Below, in pieces: positions 11,344-21,752 of a stretch of 64,000 nucleotides of DNA; the first letter of the stretch is position 1, and each line of letters starts with the position of its first letter. The position numbers were made by a program, and so were the translations under genes. Under the pieces are notes generated by a model. It was given only the letters and a program-made list of their open reading frames with translations, ran no database searches and was not told where the DNA came from. Source of the stretch: Adiantum capillus-veneris. Its lineage: Eukaryota; Streptophyta; Polypodiopsida; Polypodiales; Pteridaceae. Where the stretch lies: positions 107,025,141-107,089,140 of the forward strand of contig CM043942.1 in NCBI GenBank assembly GCA_014529385.2, written 5' to 3'.

Positions 11344-13100
11344 CCTTATGCCATTGATAGCCGTTTTTCGGCTCTCCATAATTGCCATAGTAAGTTACTC
11401 CACCCTACCAAATTCACCCAAACGCTATGGCTATCCCTACCATTTCACTATACATAGGCGTGCGTGAGTTAGGGGGCTTTTCCCGTATCTTCTTAAAAAC
11501 CCTCAGCTAGCTAGTCACTGGGCTAGTTGAGCCAAAAAAAAAAAAAAAAGTATATTATGGCCTCTTTGTGTGTAAATATTTCATTGTATATATGGCCTAA
11601 ATATAGGAATTTTTTATAATTATTTTGGTATTTTATTTAAATATTTCTACTTAGGTGTGTGTTTTATTAAACCTATGTACACCTTCTTTCATCCTCTTAC
11701 ACCATAATTATATTTTTTGCCAATATGTACATACTCTAACCTCATATTTTTCCTTTATACAAATCACTCCCACATTTTCACCCTCACCCTCGTGAAAACA
11801 AAAAATTGATTTCTACTCATTGGTTACTTTTATTATATTATTTACTTGCATACCTTTTCCTCTTTTACCCAAAATAATTCAAGGAGGGACCATATCATAT
11901 GATTCCAATATCTTTCCATATCCATAACTCCTCCATATTTTTATTATCATTTTTACTCATTATTCTAACACCATGTGCTTATTGAGCTAAAGTCCATGAA
12001 TAGTCCATACACTAGTCCCACCATGTATATATTTCTTTATTCACCAATAATCCTCCTCCATGCATGGGTCAAGGGCAACTTGGATGCTTTGTATTATAAT
12101 ATGACAAAGGAGGGGCTCACTCTTGGATGCATTGTACAAATTCAACAAAGGAGGGGGCCACTAAAAGACTTTTGCAGGCTTAAAAAGAGGCTTTTTGGTG
12201 AGAATTTTGGCACCTATCTCCACTCCGAATTTGGAGCGGTGGTCAAAAGAGAAAATGTAGCCCACGCTTTGAATAATCACCTCAAATTGTTTCATGATTT
12301 TTGAAGCTAGCAGCGGTGAGCTATGATTTTTTGAGTGGACCCTAGTCTGCCCACTTTTCTCACAAGTAGCCCTTAGTCTTCTCTCACCCTTCCACACACC
12401 TACTCACTCTTACACATCCCTCCCTCTCCTTCCCTCACTCAAACCTGCAATTTCCATGGCTTCTCCCACCCTCTTCATCATTACCCTTCTCTCTCATCCC
12501 TATAGTTCTTTTATGAACCTCTACATACATACACCCTCTCCATGTCTCTCTCTATTGCTTCTATGTTACAATTTCATTTACCTCTCCTAAAAATATCTAA
12601 AATTCAGCATCTTAACCATGATAACTTCTGCAAATTGAGGATTTTTCATCAACAAATCGTCTTTTCATCGTGGTGGTCAACCGTGGCGGCGGCGGAAAGA
12701 AGTGAAGAAGACCAGCGGTCATTTTTTCCACAATCTACACAAGGGTGAGTTCAAGCTTCTTCAAAGCTTCACCATCTCAATGATTCTCTTTTAATTCACC
12801 CCTCTTCCTTCATCAAATCAACTCATCCTACCCATTGTAAATGTATCACTAACAATTCTAGTGATTATTACCACTAACAACTAACTTCTCTTGTAAAAAT
12901 GCACCCACACTATCAACATATGGAGTAGGCAACCGCACAAGTAAACCAAATTCACTCACTCCCATGGAAGTTTCTCTCCTTTCACCACATCAATAATTCT
13001 CTTACTTGAGCCCACATCCATGTGACTCAAGAGAAAAGAGAGACCCCATTCTCATTTGAAATTCATAAAAATTCATAATCCTTCATCTTTCCTAATAAAA
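11344..13100. other. Gene-poor spacer
   Basis: AT-rich with a poly(A) run near 11535 and pyrimidine-rich stretches near 12360-12560. Short open frames at 11975-12304 and 12161-12397 oppose each other and match no family that I recognise. Confidence 0.45.
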
Positions 13101-13146
13101 TTGATTAGGCTTAATCCTAATCAAGGCTTCTAAAACCTATAAATAG
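13101..13146 (+). promoter_or_regulatory. Possible promoter: inverted repeat followed by a TATA box
   Basis: TTGATTAGG at 13101-13109 and its exact reverse complement CCTAATCAA at 13116-13124 are separated by six bases. TATAAATAG follows at 13138-13146, a good plant TATA box. Downstream sequence to about 13560 could be an untranslated leader, but no gene follows. It may belong to a solo LTR or a dead promoter. Confidence 0.35.
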
Positions 13147-13643
13147 AACCCATTCCTCCTTGTAAAAGACATCACTATACCATTTCACACTATATTGAGC
13201 GTACCACACGCCAGTTCTATCTTGGTTGTAAAGAGAGAGTAAGCTTTCTTTACACCATCACCTTGGTGCATAGAAAAGCTTGAGCTAGTTTGAGTGAGTG
13301 TGAGTAGAAGATATTCTTCCTACCATTGTTGTATCTACCCCAACATCAATGAATTGGTAGTTTTGGGTGCAATTCATGTCCAACGGCTCACGCTTCTCCT
13401 CCAATTTGGCTTGGCAAACTCATTCAGCTTCATAAGGTGACTTGTTTCATTGAAGGTTGTTGTTTTGTTGCTTGTGATTCATTGGCTATTGTTTGGCTAC
13501 CATTGTAAGAGGGTGGATGGTGAGAGGGCTCCCATAACCCTAAGACAATGTGCTAGTGATGGTATAACCAAATCTTGTCACTTGATTCCGCAAGCTCTAA
13601 GTTCCTTTTTGTGCAAAATATAAAGTTGAAGCTAAGTTGTACA

Positions 13644-13645
<2 letters not shown>

Positions 13646-13708
<63 letters not shown>
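13646..13708 (+). repeat. (CT)n microsatellite, about 31 units
   Basis: Uninterrupted TC dinucleotides. Confidence 0.97.
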
Positions 13709-13709
<1 letters not shown>

Positions 13710-13711
<2 letters not shown>

Positions 13712-14074
13712 TTTTAGTGTGTGAGAGTGTTCCATTGGTGTTAGGGTTAGTGTAAATTCCTTGCTTGTTTGTGGGTTGCTCTAACGATTCTCCTCTTTTG
13801 CGTCCTAGTTCGCTCTTAAACTAGGTGGTGCCCCTTGTGTAGTTGGGATTTGGCTGTGGGTTTGTTGTTTTGGTTTGTGTTGTGTTGTGCCCGAGCCCCA
13901 TTGAGCAGCACGGGAGCCTTGAAGGGTGTCTAGAGGTTGCTCTTCTTGTTGCCCGCCCCGGATTGCCTCACCATGTTTATCATTATCACAAAAATGTGTA
14001 CAAGCATCCAATCTTCCCGACATGTATGATCATGTCTCTTTTATGTATATAGATAACCAACGAGTTGCTTTTAT
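13710..14074. other. Spacer, nothing recognised
   Basis: Short open frames in both directions overlap each other and match no family that I recognise. Confidence 0.45.
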
Positions 14075-14200
14075 AGCTATATGCAGCAAAACACTTAATT
14101 TTTTTTCATATCCTAATGCATACCTAATTTCTATGCTAACTATATGCAGCAAAACACTTAAATTTTTTTCATATTGGTATGCATACTTAATTTCTATGAT
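14075..14200 (+). repeat. Tandem duplication of about 64 bp
   Basis: TATATGCAGCAAAACACTTAA followed by a T-run, CATAT and TAATTTCTATG occurs twice, starting near 14083 and 14145. Confidence 0.8.
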
Positions 14201-14791
14201 TGTTTATAATCATAAAGACTTTAATAATAAACACACTTGCAATCTCAGGACATTAATAATAAACACCGATATAATTAAGTTGAAGTAAGCATGACTTATC
14301 TTTGATCTTCATAATGGCCATATACATGATTGATGCAGACTGAAGATTGTAGCCCATGCTTTTATCCACTAATACAAATGGAGGTGAAACGTGCCTAACA
14401 AATCAACAAAATAGAAAATTAGTAGATCAACATACCCGATGAATCACACATGCACACAACCAAGAGTGGTACATGATCTAAGAGAGACAGATAACAAAAG
14501 AGAGCACCTCCTAGAGTGAAGTTCTACATAGGCACAAAGAGGTGAAAGGTGAAGAGAGGAGATGAGGAAAATACACAGCACTGGGTGCAATCTTCCCCCA
14601 TGCAAACGTGAGCATTTGTCTCTTTCACATATTTATTTATAGATTTAAAAATGATTACAAACACTGTCCGCGAACAACGTAAAATGACCATTGCTCATAA
14701 AGAGCTCAAATTCCCATAAACTTTATATCCCTTCACATAGTCCATAAACCACCTATCCAATGTAATAAATTAATGTTTATCAATTTCCATT
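14201..14791. other. Spacer, nothing recognised
   Basis: AT-rich; no coding frame that I can support. Confidence 0.45.
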
Positions 14792-15239
14792 ACAATCAAT
14801 GCAACAAGCTCTACATGAGGAACTATCTATCCCATTGGCATCTCAACACCACTTGATGCTCTATCCTCGGTGGGGGAGTCACTAATGGTACTAAGGAGAC
14901 ATCATTTACATGCACCAAAACTACCTTTTTTACCCCTATGTGCTCTATATTTCTTGCCTTAGAAAAAACCGCTACTGTACATGTACTTCCTACCACACAA
15001 TAACCATAAATCACTACCTCAGGATTCTACCACTACTATTTTTCATAGCCAGAGCTACTAGGAGCATCGTTATGTATTCTTTCTTCACCACCTGGTGCAT
15101 GGATAGCCTCTTATGTTTGATCAGAAGGAGGTGGCATGACATCTTGAAGCATAATCTTCCTTGCCTCAACATCTTAGGTAGGATTCTTGTGCACTTTTTC
15201 CTCATTACCTATCAAGTGTATAAGGACGAGTAAGCTCTC
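14792..15239 (+). repeat. 448-bp dispersed repeat, copy 2
   Basis: Second copy of the repeat at 10896-11343, same orientation and same length, about 3.9 kb away. The two could be ends of a larger element, but I see no primer-binding site or polypurine tract next to them. Confidence 0.8.
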
Positions 15240-15459
15240 AAGACCATATTAGGTAAAGTGGGAAAATCCCAATTCCCAGGTTGGACAACTTTCAATATAT
15301 CATGTACAAAATATAGAGATTTTGTCAAAAATTTGATTTTTCTTAAGGTCTGATTCCACTTTATGCACATACAATACACAATGAAAACAACTAAAATACC
15401 ATGGTTTCAATCAATTGGATTATTAGGAGACGAGTATATTGCATCCATTATCGTTGTCT

Positions 15460-16783
15460 ATGTTCTACTGTCCTACCTACAACTTATTCAACATGGAGAG
15501 CTTGGTTTCTAGGTCCACCGCTTGTCCAAGTTAATGTAAAAGTGACTCAAGGTTCACAACTTGTGAAAGCAAGGATCCATTGAGGAATAAAATACACTTG
15601 GCTATTTTTCCTTAATTTACTGCATGTGACATTCAAGCAAGGTCCACTTCTAATCTATAACTTCTTAATTTGAGGCATGGGGCATACATAAAAGATGTAG
15701 CATATGCTCTATTGCCTCATAGGAAGGTTGGTTTCAAGGTGCACTTATCCAGGCTAGCCTATCTTGGAGAAATGATGGAGCTTTCTTCTCTCCTTGTTTC
15801 AATGGAGACTAGGTTGGACAAGTGGCGGACCTTTGCTTCTCTCTATGTTTCAATAGAGTTAGCTTGGACAAGTGGTGACCTTGGAACAAAACCCCCATGT
15901 AAAACATATCATGGATATTCCAAGTGATTAGAAAGATTACCATTTAAGATATAACCTTATAGGTTGGACAACTAGAGCCTGGCTTGGAGAAATGGTGGAT
16001 CTTTGATTCTCTCCATGTTTTAATGGAGCCTATTTTGGAGAAATGGTGGAGCTTGCTTCTGTCCATGTTTCAATGGAGCCTAGCTTGGACAATTGGTGGA
16101 CCTTTGCTTCTCTCTATGTTTCAATAGAGTTAGCTTAGACACGTGGTGGATCTTCAAACTAAACCACCTATTATCAATGTTTCCTAGCTTGGACAAGTGG
16201 TGGAGTGTTTCTCCTCTCCATGTTTCAATGAAGCTTAGCTTGGACAAGTGTTGGACCTTAAAACAAAAACCCCATGTACAACATAGCATGGATTTTCTAG
16301 ATTTCAATGGAGTCTAGCTTTAGTAAATGGTGGAGCTTGCCTTCATCCATGTTTCAATGAAACTAGCTTAGACAAGTGGTGGACCTTGTAACAAACCCCC
16401 CCATGTACAACATATGATTGGTTTTCTAAGTAATGGGAAGGAATACCATTCAAGATATAAACTTATAGCTTGGATAAGTAGTTGACTTTAAGACCAAATT
16501 CATCATAAAACAATGAAATACAGGTCAGCGAATTCCTAAATCTTGAGACCAAACCTCCCATGCTATTAGAGATAATATATTGGATAAGTGGTGGACCTTC
16601 TACTATTTTCCCATGCCTAGTTTAGACAACCGGTACACTTTGCAGCTATAAAGGTTGGACGAGTGGTGGAGCCTTGTTTCTATCCATGTTTTAAGGGATC
16701 CTAGCTTGGAAAAGTGGTGGACCTTGGAAAAAAGATTCCATGTACAACATATATGAGGTTTTCCATGTTTTAATGGAACCTAT
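15460..16783 (+). repeat. Satellite array, left block (degenerate)
   Basis: Repeats of a box close to TAGCTTGGACAAGTGGTGG, followed by a segment such as TCTCTCCATGTTTCAATGGAG, with 45-50 bp between boxes. The box orientation is mostly + here, with one reversed copy near 15512. The array is cut at 16783 by element D and resumes at 28195. Confidence 0.9.
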
Positions 16784-17727
16784 TGTTGGACGGGAAGCGA
16801 CTCACACACCCATGAAGTGCATGCAAACACTACCTAGATCAACATAATGTCAATCGAGGACACAGATGACACAATAGGCACACAGAGAAAATCTCTTAAG
16901 CTTGTCAGGCTGAGACTATCCTACGCATACAACACTCTGGAAGGCCAACTAAACCACAATCAAGAACCTCACTGCTCTCAACTACACCACCTAGCCACAT
17001 ACACACATGCGGAAGGTAACTCACCTAATCATGCCAGATTCGTACGAAACTTAAGGAACACCATCCCCTCACTAGGATACACTTTTCCCTAAGCTTCTAC
17101 ACTCAAAACCCATCTGCGGAAATCGCGTAGGATGACAGAGCCGAATTTTGAAAGTTCTTGAAACTGAAATTTATGAGTACCTATGCGTAGCTTATGTTGC
17201 CACGATTCTATGGACTACTAGCACGCAAAAAACAGACATTGTTTGATACACTTACGGCCACAATTAGCTCGTAGATGCGTCGGCGTGTGCGCTTCGTCTC
17301 GCGTGGAATGCTTTGCATTGTCGCGTAGCTCTCCTCGAGCCTACCGCAATGGTGCAGTCGGATCTCCAATGTGTTGAGCGAGCCGGGCGTAGCGAGAGGA
17401 TGAAGCTCACGCTCACTCTCTTTCTCTCTCACACACAGTAGACGGCAGCGCTAAAAATTGATTATGATAAAAGTCTTTTTACAAAATGACCTAGGTACCT
17501 TGTATACTAAGGCTACCTTAGGTTTAACCAAAAATGGGGTTGAAAGGGTCAAGTGGCTTTGTATTTACAATTTGGAAGTGCCATTGCACCCCGGCTTCTG
17601 AAACTAGAATAAATACTCATTAAAAATGACGTTTATAGCCATAATCTGCAACAATTCATAACTCGCAAAAGATAAGAATTTGGAACAAAACTTGAGGTAT
17701 GTTGTGTTGTTGACCCAATGGTCAACA
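16784..17727 (-). repeat. 3' LTR of element D
   Basis: The + strand begins TGTTGGACGGGAAGC and ends GGTCAACA. It is nearly identical to 27238-28194; the 13 bp length difference is explained by a short tandem duplication in the other copy. The short frames at 16847-17092 and 17208-17432 recur in both LTRs and are not genes. Confidence 0.95.
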
Positions 17728-17742
17728 TTCCCCCCTTCCGCG
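17728..17742 (-). promoter_or_regulatory. Polypurine tract of element D
   Basis: The coding strand reads CGGAAGGGGGGAA directly before the LTR. The motif GTCGGGGACGAC lies about 10 bp further upstream, matching element A. Confidence 0.8.
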
Positions 17743-17829
17743 TTCATGTCGTCCCCGACATGACCTGATTGTCGATGGTGATGTGGTCTTTGCTATCGTT
17801 TTGTTGTTGGAAATAAAGTATAGACTAAA

Positions 17830-18125
17830 GACTTTGCAGTAGCTTGTCTTGTTCATCCGATCCGATGTACATAGTCTTCACATGATTCAGGAAAATCATA
17901 ATTGATGACGAACTTTATGTCTTTCACATCCACGCTCTGAGCTGCAGCATCTGTTTCTGTCATTATAGGTCTACTGCCTGATCTAAATTCAAAAAGAACC
18001 CAATGTCGTTTAACTTGACTCTTATCATCATGGATAGAGAAAGCTCCATCCATCATTTGCTCCAACAAATCTGTCAATTCGGAGTATTTGTGATTCTCAA
18101 AAACAACTTCTACAATCTGTAGAAT
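17830..18125 (-). pseudogene. Captured DEAD-box RNA helicase fragment (DBP2/DDX5-like C-terminal lobe)
   Basis: From 18120 downward the frame opens QIVEVVFENHKYSEL, the linker that precedes motif IV in plant DBP2-like helicases. It then runs MMDG, AFSIHDDKSQ, HWVLFEF, PIMTETDAAAQSVDVKD and FVINYDFPESCEDYVHRIG. The last parts correspond to motif V (usually TDVAARGLD) and motif VI (HRIGRTGR). About 30 residues that normally lie between the first MDG and the second RMDG-WPALSIHG segment are missing, so the join falls at a repeated MDG. A TGA stop replaces the arginine after HRIG, and degraded similarity continues to about 17835. No intron is visible. It sits inside the retrotransposon between the untranslated block and the polypurine tract, and element A has nothing like it at that position. 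I infer capture of a host transcript. Confidence 0.85.
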
Positions 18126-18499
18126 TGAGTGATTGGCTTTCTAATCTTGTGAGGCAATGACAACTTTGTATGATTTATGTTGTGATGTTGACCCAGCGGT
18201 CAACACTTTGCTGTTGTTTTGGCTTCATCTGTTGCACTGCTTGTATCTTTGTCGAACCACAACAAGAACTATGATCCATTAGAGCGGACATCTATCATCA
18301 TAACCATTCATCTTTTGAGATCCTCTGATTACTTTTATGTCTCCTCTTCATCATTGGTGACTTCTTTGTTTCTGTGCAATCATGTTGTTAGTGTTGTCTG
18401 CAACTTTGTCATTGTAGGCCATTCTTCGACTCGCCATTGAGGAGAAGTATGCTATGATCTGAAATTGGTGCTCCAATTCATTTGTCATTTGATTTGAGT
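18126..18499. other. Interior of element D, nothing recognised
   Basis: No coding similarity that I can support. It contains an ACCCAGCGGTCAACA-like stretch near 18190 that resembles the LTR end. Confidence 0.4.
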
Positions 18500-19110
18500 A
18501 GCATTTCCTTATTGTTGATGTAGAAGGAATATGTACAAGAGGATGGTGATAGGTGTCTTTAGATTAGGGTCTAAAACCTGGATGAACATAGGAAAAAACC
18601 CGGTGGGAAAAAAATGCCTTTGGTATACGCTCTTATTGGAGTTGACCAGTTGAACGTGAAGTACATGTTCATGAAAGTTGAGTGCTTGGGTGAAACATGG
18701 AAAGAGTGCCTGATGCAAGTGCCAATTATGGGACACTCTATATGCATATGAGAAATTTGTCACCAAAAGCATGCAATGTGAAAGAAGGAGATGATGGGTG
18801 TTTCGAGGAATAAATGTAGCACATGTGACATCAAAAGATGTCTCAATAGCTTCCACCTTTCCAAGAAGGATTTTCGATGTAGAAGTTTCTCCACTCGTAT
18901 CTCATAGTGCTCAATACGTGAGTGTCTTTTGGACCTTCTCCTTCACTTCACAAGACTTAAGTATAGTAGACTTCGACTCTTCTGCTCACCTATACCAGCA
19001 TGAGCGACACAACGTAAATATGCTCAACTCTTCCAGCTTGAGCAGTACCTAGAATAGCTAAGACGCTTAGACCACAGAGAATATTACTTGAAGCTTTGGG
19101 ACTAACATGC
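18500..19110 (-). other. 3' untranslated block of element D, conserved with element A
   Basis: The reverse complement matches 1500-2160 of element A in patches: the CTCATGCTGG...AGGTGAGCA segment, the ATAGAGTGTCCCATAATTGG...GGCACTCTTT segment, and a CCCACCGGGTTTTTTCC segment. Conservation between two old copies without an open frame suggests a functional RNA or promoter segment of the family. Confidence 0.5.
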
Positions 19111-19879
19111 ACCTCACTCATTTTGTGGCTTAACGACTCGATTCTGACTTTTATGACTTGTCGGTTGCCTGTTGACACTGCTTTATGACAAGATCTTTGG
19201 CTGTTGTAGTGGCTGCTGAGACATACTTCGTGAAGTTTCATCGTTTTCCTGTACCTTCTTCTCTTTGTAGTGCTCAGGCCTCTCGTCATTCTTTTCATTA
19301 TGTGGATTATGGATTTTTTTAAAAAAATTCTTAATAATAAACAAAGAAAATCTTAAAACAACTAAACAAAAGAAAAATAATTCAAATAGAAATCTAAATG
19401 CTATGTACACTATACACATGTCCCTAGGGGCTCATATATGGATTTTGTCCCCATACTCTCTGTAACACTACTATGAGGGCATATACTCTAAATTTCGCTA
19501 AAAAAAAATTAAAAATTTATCACAATAAAACGCAAAAATTCCATGCATCTCACAAAACATTGCCCTCTAATAGTCATAATGTTAGGTACGCATTCAGAAT
19601 GCCTCCCCCCTTCCTATTTGGAGTCATCCTTTACGATAGGGTATCGCAAAGGGTATGTGTTGTGCTTGGGCAATTAAAAGTTATGCCTATGTAGGCCTTG
19701 TAATGTAGCCCTATTATGCAGACACAGTCAATGCATGGAAAAGATTTATGTTGTGCCAGATGTGGGTATAAGCAATTTGCTTATTGGCATTTGTTGGCGA
19801 GGCTTCCTATTCTAAGCAATGTAATGGTCTTTGAAGATCCTGTATCGTTGCTTGATTGAAGCGATTTTCTCTCTTCTAA
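19111..19879. other. Interior of element D, nothing recognised
   Basis: AT-rich, no credible coding frame. Confidence 0.4.
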
Positions 19880-20795
19880 CTGTACTGTAATCGTAGGAAG
19901 AATTGTAAGAATTCAAGCGGCGATGCACTGACAACAGTTTTGTTGTTCTTCTTTGGGACCCATTTCTTTGCGATTATTGGTTGTTTTGTTGCTGGCTCTC
20001 ATTTGGGAACCCATACTTGCCCATGCTTCGTTTGTGTTTGAAGAGACTTCTTTGGGATCCACCTTTTTGTTCTGTGAGTCGACAGTGGTATTTGCTTCAT
20101 CCCTTGTACGCTTGGTTGGGGACGGGATTTATGCTTTGGAAGTTGATATTGTGGTTGTTTTGGAAACCAAATGAGTTCCTGACTTTTTTGTGCTTGAATC
20201 AACTTCTTTGGAGCCCAAACCTGAGTTGTGAAAGCTTGCGACTTTGTGATATTCTTACCCGTTTGTGCACGCTTTCCTTGTTTTTGTTTTGGTGTTGGAT
20301 CTTGTGATTTTTCATTAGAGATCTTTGTCTTCTTGATCCATATCTGTTTTTGGCCGATCTGGCTTTTGGGTATCCAGATTTGTCGAGCTTTTTGACTTTG
20401 ACTTGTTGTCATGTTCTTTTGACCTGTCATGGTTGTTGCTGAAGGGGTTGGTGATAGTGATGGCCTGAGTTGATGATAGGGGATGTCGTAAGATTCATCA
20501 CTATCACTACTATCCTCAGCAAATTTGACTTCTTGTACTTTCCCTTGATTTTTTGGCTGGTAGTGGAAAGTTACTGTCTGTTTGCTCGTGGTGGTAGTTT
20601 CTTGGAGGACTTTTCTAGCCCATTGATTAGAGCATTGTTAGCTCATTGCTCTGGTCGTATTCTTCCTAGCTGAGTCTTTGCATCCTTATTAGGATCCATG
20701 TATGAGGATGCTTGTGGTGGATGTGTCTTCACGGAGGACTTTGGAATCCACTTTTGATGCCCTTTATTCATGTTGCGATGACATTGATTCCCGGG
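19880..20795 (-). pseudogene. WxPK tandem-repeat protein of element D (broken frame)
   Basis: Continues after the protease. WxPK-type boxes appear in order: KWIPKSS near 20750, IWIPKSQ, IWIKKTK, VWAPKKL, IWFPKQP, RWIPKKS, VWVPK ending at a TGA at 20001-19999, and KWVPKK near 19930. The sequence is rich in Lys, Gln, Thr and Ser, with no hydrophobic segment. Stops interrupt it near 20635 and 20580 and the frame changes before 20430. The same architecture lies at the same place in element A. It might be an extra structural or nucleic-acid-binding product, as extra 3' frames occur in some plant Ty3 lineages, but that is inference. Confidence 0.6.
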
Positions 20796-21752
20796 TCATT
20801 GATCTTCTTGAAGCTTGAAGTGTTCTACACGGTCATAGAACTGGTCGTCTTTTTCATCTTTTGATTCTACACCTTTCTTTGTTTGCTCCTTATTTCGAGA
20901 GCTTGTTGATGTCTGGATTTCTTCGTTTTCTTGGATTACACTCATTGCAAAATACGGAACGACATCATAGCCATTTTCATCACAAAACTTTGTTGTGGGA
21001 GCATCCTCCACGGCGCACACGTCCAGAGTAGCCAAGATGTGTTTCCATCCAAAAGGCTCTAACTCTTCTTCAGGAAATGGTTCTGGGATATAGTCCATAT
21101 CCTCTATAGCTCGCTCTAGGATACATTCCTCACGTTTCAAGCTACCACATTGTGAAGCTCCACACATCCACAGTTCTTTAGGCTTACCTAACCAAGCTGG
21201 AAGTTCTGATCCTGCAACTGTGGCGGAATCAAACTCCTCAACCGGTGTTCTCGTCACATCCCTATAGCTATGGTCCCTCAAGTTTATCTTTGTTATGGTT
21301 TCCATATGTCTCAGGTATATATGGTCATAACCCCAATCTTGGACCATTTTCAATTGTTGCATGAATGGTCTTCCCAGAATGATTTCATAGTTGTTCTTCT
21401 TGCCAAAGTCAACAACAGCAAAAGTGTGTTCATATTCAATGCCACAAGAAGTAACAATTACTTTTTCTGGCAATCCTAGGGGCTTTTCCTTGTGTCCGTC
21501 TGCAAGATGCAGGGTCATTCATGTGGATATCAAGGCAGGTTTTCCCCATTTTTTCCAAACCTCTTGGGTTGCGATGGACACACCAACTCCACTGTCAAGG
21601 ATTGCCATGGTTTGTACACCATTGAATTCCACAAGAAGGGTGGTGTTTCCATCTTCTCCCTCGTAATAATTGCCTACCTTGTTTAATGGCACTGGCCTAG
21701 TATTTAGTTGAGGCATTTCAAGCTCTTTCATGACTTCCTCGATTTGAGTCAT
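20796..21752 (-). pseudogene. Retropepsin (aspartic protease) of element D
   Basis: The N-terminal part has MAILDSGVGVSIAT, the retropepsin active site with an intact DSG triad. The second part has the hydrophobic strand followed by EIILGRPFM, the conserved ILGxPF box near the protease C-terminus. The two parts share one frame but are separated by a TGA at 21521-21519. The acidic tail (to 20798) leads through another TGA into the WxPK repeats. A frameshift near 21750 separates this region from the upstream gag segment. The protease would mature Gag in the virus-like particle. Confidence 0.85.

Noticed and set aside
10896-15239. Calling the 448-bp repeats an LTR pair
   Set aside because: No TG...CA ends, target duplication, primer-binding site or polypurine tract could be seen.
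16847-17432. Small proteins encoded in the LTRs of element D (also at 27301-27899)
   Set aside because: They occur at the same place in both LTRs because the LTRs are copies; no domain, and their conservation reflects recent duplication.
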